A program made the position numbers and the translations under genes. This document shows positions 17,521-22,381 of a stretch of DNA of 22,381 nucleotides, piece after piece. Within the stretch, counting starts at the first letter, position 1; the number at the start of each line of letters is the position of its first letter. Source of the stretch: Baffinella frigidus (lineage: Eukaryota; Cryptophyceae; Cryptomonadales; Baffinellaceae); NCBI GenBank assembly GCA_026770585.1, contig MU646346.1:834349-856729 (forward strand), in the 5' to 3' direction. A model generated the notes under the pieces. That model saw nothing but the letters and a program-made list of their open reading frames with translations. It did not search any database and was not told where the DNA came from.

Positions 17521-20500
17521 TTACATGGATGCGAGGCCATTGGATCTCTGCTGGGGGATGGAGCCGTAGAGAGGGGCGGTCACCCCACCCTCCGTGTACT
17601 CTGACAGGCGCGATTGCTTCATGGATTGGACCTGGAGGGGCAATGATCCGTTTATTGGTCAAAAGGGGGTGTCACGAGGTGGTCACGCGGTTCTAGTGCC
17701 CCCATTAACCGACGGATAGCGTTCTGCTGACACGTCCGTGCCGCCCTCCGCGTACTCGGAGACGCGGGATTGCTCCTGGATTGGACGTGCACATGGTTTC
17801 AGGGGGTGTCACGAGGTGGTCACGCGGTACTTGTGCCCCCATTCACCGAGGGTTCAGGGTTGAGGGTTCAGGGTTCAGGGTTCAGAGTTCAGGGTGCCAG
17901 GTTCAGGATTTTGGGTTCCGGGTGTTGGGTTTAGGGTGTAGGGCGTAGGGTGTAGGGTGTAGGGTTCAGGGTGTAGGGTTCAGGATTCCGGGTTCCGGGT
18001 TCCGGGTGTAGGGTTTAGGGTTTAGGGTTTAGGGTGTAGGCTTCAGGGTTTCGGCTTGAGGCTGTAGGGTGTAGGGTGTAGGGTGTAGGGTGTAGGGTGT
18101 AGGTACCGGGGGAGGTGGCGGCGGGGCCTGGAACCCGTTGTTTGGCGGCGCGTCCCTGCACCAAAGGGTTTGTTTTAGTTTGTTATAAAACCTTTGTTAG
18201 TTTTTTATAAAACATTTTTAATTTTTTGTAAACCTTGTAGGATTTATACAATGTTTGTTTCAGGTTCGAAAGTTTTAGGCCCAGTGCCTAATGTTGTATA
18301 GTTTTAGGCTCAGGGTGGCTGCGGGGCCCGGTACTCATTAATTCGCTGCGCGTCCCTGCACGAGAGGGTTTCGGGTTTCGGGTTCAGGATTGCAGATTTA
18401 GGGTTTAGGGTTTAGGCTTTGGGGCACGAAGGGGTTTTCGGGCTTCGGGTTTCGGGTTTCGGTTTCGGGTTTCGGATTCAGGGTTTCGGGTTTCGGGTTA
18501 AGGGTTTAGGGTTTAGGGTACCTGGCAGGCATCCACGAGCCGTGGCTCTGTCACTGCGCGTGCATGTGGTACGTGCCACATCACTGAACGGGCTAATCGC
18601 TGCGCTCAATTCCGGGCGGCCGGGCTCTTTTCCGCCCCAAAGTTGACGGATTTGTACCGCGAACCCAGCATGTCAACTTAGGAATAGTCCGTACCTGGCA
18701 GTCTATTCACTTGGGTTGACTGCCAGACTATTCTCAAGTTGACGTGCGGGGTGTGAGGTACACATCCGTCTGAAAAGAGCCCGGGCTCGCCAAATTGTTG
18801 AGAGCCCAAAAAGACTGCGAGGGAGGAATACCTGGAAGGGTTGTACTACTGCAAAGCCACAGAGGAAGTCTCAAAATTCCTGGACACGACACTAAAATTA
18901 CTTGTAGGTTACCTTTTGACGAATTTTGGTCACGTCCTTGGGGGTGAAAATTGCCTTTTGAGGAGAAAATGGCTCAAAAGTATGCGACACCAGAGTGTCG
19001 CGAACTTTTTGACACTTCCCCTGGGGCTTTTCAGTAGTAAGAGACGCGGCTTTGGAACTGGGAGTCCATGTTGTGTGCGCTAACGGACTATTCGATGCGC
19101 TCGATTCCGGGCGGAACCCCCCGAAAAGAGGAGGGCGCAGCACCAAAGTTGACGGATTTGTACCACATACCCAGCGTGTCAACTTTCGGATAGTCCGTAC
19201 CTGGATGGAATGTATGAGACGCGGCTCTGGAACTGCGAGTCCATGTTGTGTGCGCGGCGCAGGATCACCTGTTGGGGTTTGGGGTTTTGGGTTTGTGGTT
19301 TGTGGTTTGTGGTTTGGGGTTTATGGTTTGTGGTTTGTGGTTTGTGGTTTATGGTCTAGAGTTTGGGGGTTAGAGTTTAGGGTTTAGGGTTCAGGGTTTA
19401 GGTTTTAGGTTTTGGGGTTTAGGGTTCAGGGTTTAGGGTTTAGGGTTTCGAGTGTGGGGTTTAGAGTTTAGGGTTTAGGGTTTAGGGTTTAGGGTTTAGG
19501 ATTCAGGCATCAGGGGGGCGGGGAGGCATCACCGTGAGGGGCAACCCCTCCTTGAGCATCTCGAACTTGATCTGGTGTAGGGTTTAGGGTTTAGGGTTTC
19601 GGGTTTGGGGTCTGGGTTTGGGGTTTAGGGTTTGGGGTTTGGGTTCAGGGTTTAGGGTTTAGGGTTTAGGGTTTGGGGTTGAGGCATGAGGCATGAGGGA
19701 TTAGGGATGAGAGATGAGGGATGAGGGTTTAGTGGTTGAGAATTTGTGGGATGAGGGAACAGGGTTTACGGGTTCAGGATCAGGGATTAGAATTCATGGA
19801 TTACGCACTTGTTTGGATCGGATTAGGGTTTAGGGTTCAGGGATTTCCGGGTGCATGGATGTGTGTTCAGGGGTTCAGGATCAGGGATGGGGGATTAGAG
19901 TTCAGGAAAAACAGGGATGTTTGGGATGTTTTTCCAGGGATGTTTGGGATGTTTTTCCTGAACTCTAATCCCCCATCCCTGATCCTGAACCCCTGAACAC
20001 ACATCCATGCATGTGTGTTTGGGGGATTAGAGTACAGGAAAAACAGGGATGTTTGGGATGTTTTTCGTCACATCCCAAACATCCCTGATCCTGAATCCCT
20101 GAACACACATCCATGCACCCGGAAATCCCTAAACCCTAATCCGATCCAAACAAGTGCGTAATCCATGAATCCTCATCCCTGATCCTGAACCCGTCAACCC
20201 TGTTCCCTCATCAACATCCCTGCGTCACATCCCCAACATCCCTGAACTCAGGTGCAGGGATGTTTGGGATGTGACGGCGTTTTTTTCTTACCTCGGTCGA
20301 GATGTCTTTATATTATTTTTACCACACACTGTGGCCACTTTCAGATTGAAACCAAGGATTCCTGGGTAAATCAACTTATGTAAGGTTTAGGAAATCCGGA
20401 TTGGAGGATAATTGACCTCTGTACCCTCCTCCCCGAGCATGAGGAGGCTACGCTAGACCTGAGGGTGGTCAATCGCAAAAGTCAACTCCTCACCGCCGCG

Positions 20501-21676
20501 AGGTCAACTTTTGGAAGAATAGCCCGTTTTCGGGCTATTCTGCAAGGGTGTCAACTTATGATTGCTCCCGGTCACGTCTAAAGCAGAAGATGCGGTCGAG
20601 GCACCCACTCAAACAAACTCCAAAAGTTGACGGCTTAGTGACCAGCATCGTCCACGTTTGGCATTGTTTTCGTGCAACATACGTGAACAGACCGTCAACT
20701 TTTGTAGTCTCGAGGCGGGGGGAGTTGTAAGGAGAGGAGACCTCTTTCTCTCCCAGGTCTTTTCGGTCTTTGAAAATTACTGAGGTCTTGTAAAGCCACT
20801 TTCTCTCCCAGAATAGGGTCTCAGACCTCGGTGCCCTCCTCCCCGAGGACGAGGAGGAAAATGCGATCCAAGTCCATCCCGAACACGGACGTGTCGTCGA
20901 CTGCCACGATCTGGTTTCAGGGTTTCGGGTGTTGGGTTTAGTGAGGGAGGGGACACACGAGGACACTGAGAAAAAGTGTTTGGATTTAGGGCGCTTCCGC
21001 TCCTGCACCTCGGGGGTTTGGGGTTTGGGGTTTGAGGTTTAAGTAGGGTTTAGGTGGGGTTTAGAAAGGGTGTAGGTAGGGTGTAGGTAGGGTAGGTAGG
21101 GTAGGTAGTGTGTAGGTAGGGTGTAGGTTGGGTGTACGTAGGGTGCAGGTAGGGTGTAGGTAGGGTGTAGGTAGAGCGTTTGCGGTAATTGTTGTCCGTT
21201 TTGGACTTACGGTTTCCCCGTTTCCCCGTTTTGAAATTGGACTTATAGGACGTGACAAGGATTTTAAATAGTACCGGAAACGCGCTTCTGGTACGATTTA
21301 AAACAACACTTTTGATTTACTACTCGCTCTAAAACCCTACACGTCCATTTCAAAACGGGGAAACGGGGAAACCGTACGTCCAAAACGGACAACAATTACC
21401 GCAAACGCTCTAGTGTGTAGGTAGGGTACGTAGGGTGTAGGTAGGGTGTAGGTAGGGTGTAGGTAGGGTGTAGGTAAGGTGTAGGTAGGGTGTAGGTAGG
21501 GTAGGAGGGGTATGGGTAGGGTAGGGTGCAGGTAGGGTGCAGGTAGGGTGCAGGTAGGGAGTAGGCAGGGTGAAGCAGACCTGGTCGCCGACAGCGATGA
21601 GGCCGCACGCTTCGGAGGGGGTCCCGGGCACAAGGCGCTTCACGTACACGTTGGGGTCGCCAGTCACTTTCTGCAC
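17521..21676 (-). CDS. PDZ-domain protein with proline-rich tail (5' partial)
   Basis: Exons on the - strand: 21676-21581, 20910-20827, 19571-19533, 19268-19201, 18155-18107, 17631-17521 (TAA), joined in phases 0,0,0,2,0, 148 residues visible. A PDZ fold is clear: VYVKRLVPGTPSEACG, then GLIAVGDQ|IVAVDDTSVFGMDL, then LGEEGTE|IKFEMLKEGLPLT|VILRRA. This is the classic GD-I-V-V-(G/D) turn, the GM helix region and the G-T-x-(I/V) plus final R strand. The carboxylate-binding GLGF-type loop should be just upstream (see 22204-22230). After the PDZ come DSQFQSRVSYIPS, a proline run (QAPPPPPP) and a C-terminus ending QQRSNGLASM. PDZ domains bind C-terminal peptides and organise membrane or signalling complexes; the partner is unknown. 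Introns are GT-AG. Two exons start with A rather than the usual G. Confidence 0.75.
17683..17775 (-). CDS. Possible alternative last exon of the PDZ gene
   Basis: Behind CCAG a 30-codon frame reads QSRVSEYAEGG, matching QSRLSEYTEGG of exon 17631-17521, then continues differently to NGGTRTA and a TGA. It is in the right phase (0) to follow exon 18155-18107. The mostly third-position differences in the shared part suggest that both were under coding constraint. A third, shorter relative (VNGGTSTA, stop) is at about 17821-17852. It could equally be a decaying duplicate. Confidence 0.45.
   Translation of the reverse strand, partial: EQSRVSEYAEGGTDVSAERYPSVNGGTRTA
17850..18105 (-). repeat. GGTTCAGG / GTGTAGGG array
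   Basis: Fills the intron between exons 18155-18107 and 17775 or 17631; C-rich on the sense strand. Confidence 0.85.
18311..18355 (-). pseudogene. Copy of exon 18155-18107
   Basis: Behind TGCAG the - strand reads GGACGCGCAGCGAATTAATG..., matching the exon over its whole length but ending in a TGA instead of the CCG|GT donor. It is 200 bases upstream of the real exon in gene direction. Confidence 0.75.
18522..18565 (-). pseudogene. Copy of the end of exon 19268-19201
   Basis: ATGCACGCGCAGTGACAGAG... matches ATGGACTCGCAGTTCCAGAG... of the real exon and keeps the CCAG|GTACC donor, but has an in-frame TGA. Confidence 0.75.
18621..18690 (+). repeat. AAAGTTGAC module, copy 3
   Basis: GGGCTCTTTTCCGCCCCAAA, GTTGACGGATTTGTACCGCG and CCAGCATGTCAACTTAGGAA. 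With copy 4 it forms an imperfect palindrome of about 190 bp (18621-18817). Confidence 0.85.
18719..18817 (-). repeat. AAAGTTGAC module, copy 4 (inverted)
   Basis: The - strand reads GGGCTCTTTTCAGACGGATG...CACGTCAACTTGAGAATAGT, the inverted partner of copy 3. Confidence 0.8.
19031..19080 (-). pseudogene. Copy of exon 19268-19201
   Basis: GCGCACACAACATGGACTCC... encodes MDSQFQSRVSYY then TGA, against MDSQFQSRVSYIPS in the real exon. It lies downstream of the real exon in gene direction. No donor is kept. Confidence 0.8.
19102..19200 (+). repeat. AAAGTTGAC module, copy 5, abutting a splice donor
   Basis: CCAAAGTTGACGGATTTGTA...CAGCGTGTCAACTTTCGGAT then AGTCCGTAC. On the - strand the module's edge GTACGGACTA is exactly the first bases of the intron after exon 19268-19201. 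Confidence 0.85.
19275..19500 (-). repeat. TTTGTGG / TTTAGGG array
   Basis: Fills the intron between exons 19571-19533 and 19268-19201; CCCTAAA-like on the sense strand. A similar array fills 19574-19740. Confidence 0.9.
19750..20215. repeat. Nested palindromes in a PDZ-gene intron
   Basis: The inner arms 19852-19911 and 19952-20011 are 60-bp exact reverse complements around a 40-base loop made of GGGATGTTTGGGATGTTTTT repeats. Outer arms (about 19755-19872 and 20094-20211) are also inverted over about 115 bp, sharing ATTCATGGATTACGCACTTG and TTGGATCGGATTAGGGTTTA. Entirely intronic, between exons 20910-20827 and 19571-19533. Confidence 0.9.
20416..20447 (-). pseudogene. Copy of the end of exon 20910-20827 with donor
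   Basis: The - strand encodes LLMLGEEGTE and then GAG|GTCAAT, matching LLVLGEEGTE|GT of the real exon. It lies downstream in the following intron. Confidence 0.8.
20480..20705. repeat. Cluster of GTCAACTTTT / AAAAGTTGAC motifs
   Basis: Five occurrences of the AAGTTGAC / GTCAACTT octamer (one as AAAAGTCAACT), one pair enclosing a perfect hairpin AGAATAGCCCG-TTTT-CGGGCTATTCT (20514-20539). Related to the modules at 15531-19200 but without their full sequence. Confidence 0.7.
21060..21171 (-). repeat. GTGTAGGTAGG minisatellite, left part
   Basis: About ten 10-12-bp units; the array resumes at 21412-21560 on the other side of an inserted element. Confidence 0.9.
21172..21411. mobile_element. 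MITE-like element with about 70-bp TIRs inserted in a minisatellite
   Basis: The ends AGAGCGTTTGCGGTAATTGT and its complement start arms of about 70 bp that are nearly perfect (21172-21243 and 21342-21411), around a roughly 100-bp AT-richer centre. TA lies at both borders of GAGCG...CGCTC, as for a TA target duplication. The flanking GTAGGTAGG array is interrupted cleanly. A lone diverged end (ACATTTACCGAAATCGCTCT) lies at about 21778-21799. Confidence 0.9.
21412..21560 (-). repeat. GTGTAGGTAGG minisatellite, right part
   Basis: Continuation of the array at 21060-21171, ending just before PDZ exon 21676-21581; CCTACACCCTAC-like on the sense strand. Confidence 0.9.
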
Positions 21677-21879
21677 CTGTGTTGCAAAGGGCGTCGCGGT
21701 CATGGAACGCACCGGTTCGGGAATTGTGGTACACGTCACGCCACACACTCGATAACTCGGCACGTCGAAACGCGGCCAACATTTACCGAAATCGCTCTGT
21801 CCCGGGATAGACGATAAGAATTATGCCTCCATTAAATTCAATGCATTCTTGTTTTTTTTGGGGGGGTCAGCGTTTGGAG

Positions 21880-22198
21880 CGCTCCTGTTGGGGTTTAGGG
21901 TTTGGTACCAATGAGGTTCTGGATTCTGGGTTCTGGGTTCTGGGTTCTTGGTTCTGGGTTTACGGTTTGGGGTTTAGGGTTGTAAGGTTCAGGGTTTAGG
22001 GTCCAGGGTTTAGGATTTAGGGGTGAGGGTTTAGGGTCCAGGGTTTAGGGTTTAGGGTTTAGGGTTTAGGGTTTAGGGTTTAGGGTTTAGGGTTTAGGGT
22101 TTAGAGTTGAGAGTTGAGGGTCAGGGGTTTAAAGTGTAATTGTTTATGGTTGAGGTTGGTTGGGGGTTAGGGTGTTCAGGGTTCAGGGTTCAGGGTTT
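21880..22198 (-). repeat. TTTAGGG array
   Basis: Long, partly homogeneous TTTAGGG run (about 22037-22104 nearly perfect) within the intron upstream of exon 21676-21581. The interval 21683-21880 shows nothing coding that I can support. Confidence 0.9.
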
Positions 22199-22203
22199 GG
22201 CAC

Positions 22204-22230
22204 TAGCATGCCGAGGGTGTTGGATGTGGG
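22204..22230 (-). CDS. Possible upstream PDZ exon carrying the ligand-binding loop
   Basis: The - strand reads TCCAACACCCTCGGCATGCT then A|GTGCC, coding NTLGML before a GT donor in phase 0. Joined to the next exon this gives TLGML|VQKV, which fits the x-Phi-G-Phi loop expected at the start of a PDZ domain. Against it: no AG acceptor is visible upstream within the window and the frame soon meets a stop. Confidence 0.35.
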
Positions 22231-22381
22231 GTTCAGGGTTCAGGGTTTAGGGTTTAGGGTTTAGGGTGTAGGGTGCAGGGTGTAGGGTGTGGATGTAGGG
22301 TGTAGGGTGTAGGGTGTAGGTTGCAGGGTGCAGGGTGTAGGGTGCAGGGTGTAGGGTGTAGGGTGTAGGGTGTAGGGTGTA
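22231..22381 (-). repeat. GTGTAGGG 8-mer array at the right edge
   Basis: Degenerate TTTAGGG, then GTGTAGGG and GTGCAGGG units up to the last base. G-rich on the + strand, the mirror image of the left edge. Confidence 0.9.

Noticed and set aside
17324-17662. 112-codon - strand frame starting in the PDZ gene's last exon
   Set aside because: It is out of phase with the upstream exon and mostly translates telomere-like repeat. The other frame is in phase, ends in TAA and matches the duplicated exon copy.

Overview
This window looks like a piece of the nuclear genome of a GC-rich microbial eukaryote, most likely a microalga. The evidence is many short exons with GT-AG introns, a few GC-AG introns, and introns packed with degenerate plant-type telomere-like repeats (CCCTAAA on one strand, TTTAGGG on the other). 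There are no bacterial operons, rRNA, tRNA or CRISPR arrays that I can see. I cannot fix the lineage: haptophyte, pelagophyte, prasinophyte and dinoflagellate are all possible. The window carries a 555-base assembly gap (10738-11292), and both ends run into degenerate 8-mer arrays.

Layout. (1) 209-7524, + strand: one 5'-partial gene of 18 recognisable exons. It gives 615 residues of an unnamed protein with propeller-like blades at the N-terminus and two Cys-containing repeats at the C-terminus. (2) 7525-11612: no convincing gene; small palindromic elements, hairpins, dispersed repeats and the gap. (3) 11613-15350: two head-to-head paralogues of a TPR-like helical protein. The - strand copy looks damaged, whereas the + strand copy looks intact. 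(4) 15351-17520: MITE-like and palindromic repeats. (5) 17521-21676 and probably beyond, - strand: the 3' part of a PDZ-domain gene with a proline-rich tail. Its introns hold a 60-bp perfect palindrome and a repeat family carrying AAAGTTGAC and GTCAACTTT.

The genes do not form an operon or an obvious pathway. What unites the window is its intron architecture. In all four genes the telomere-like repeat is oriented CCCTAAA on the sense strand. In the two long genes the introns contain fragments of the neighbouring exons with their splice sites. Copies of an exon's 5' end lie upstream of that exon and copies of its 3' end lie downstream. One intron is present in only one of the two TPR paralogues and contains two MITE-like elements. 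I regard this junction-duplication and oriented-repeat system as the most interesting content of the window.

All exon models were built by eye from splice sites, reading phase, homology between copies inside the window and general family knowledge. No transcript data or database searches were available.
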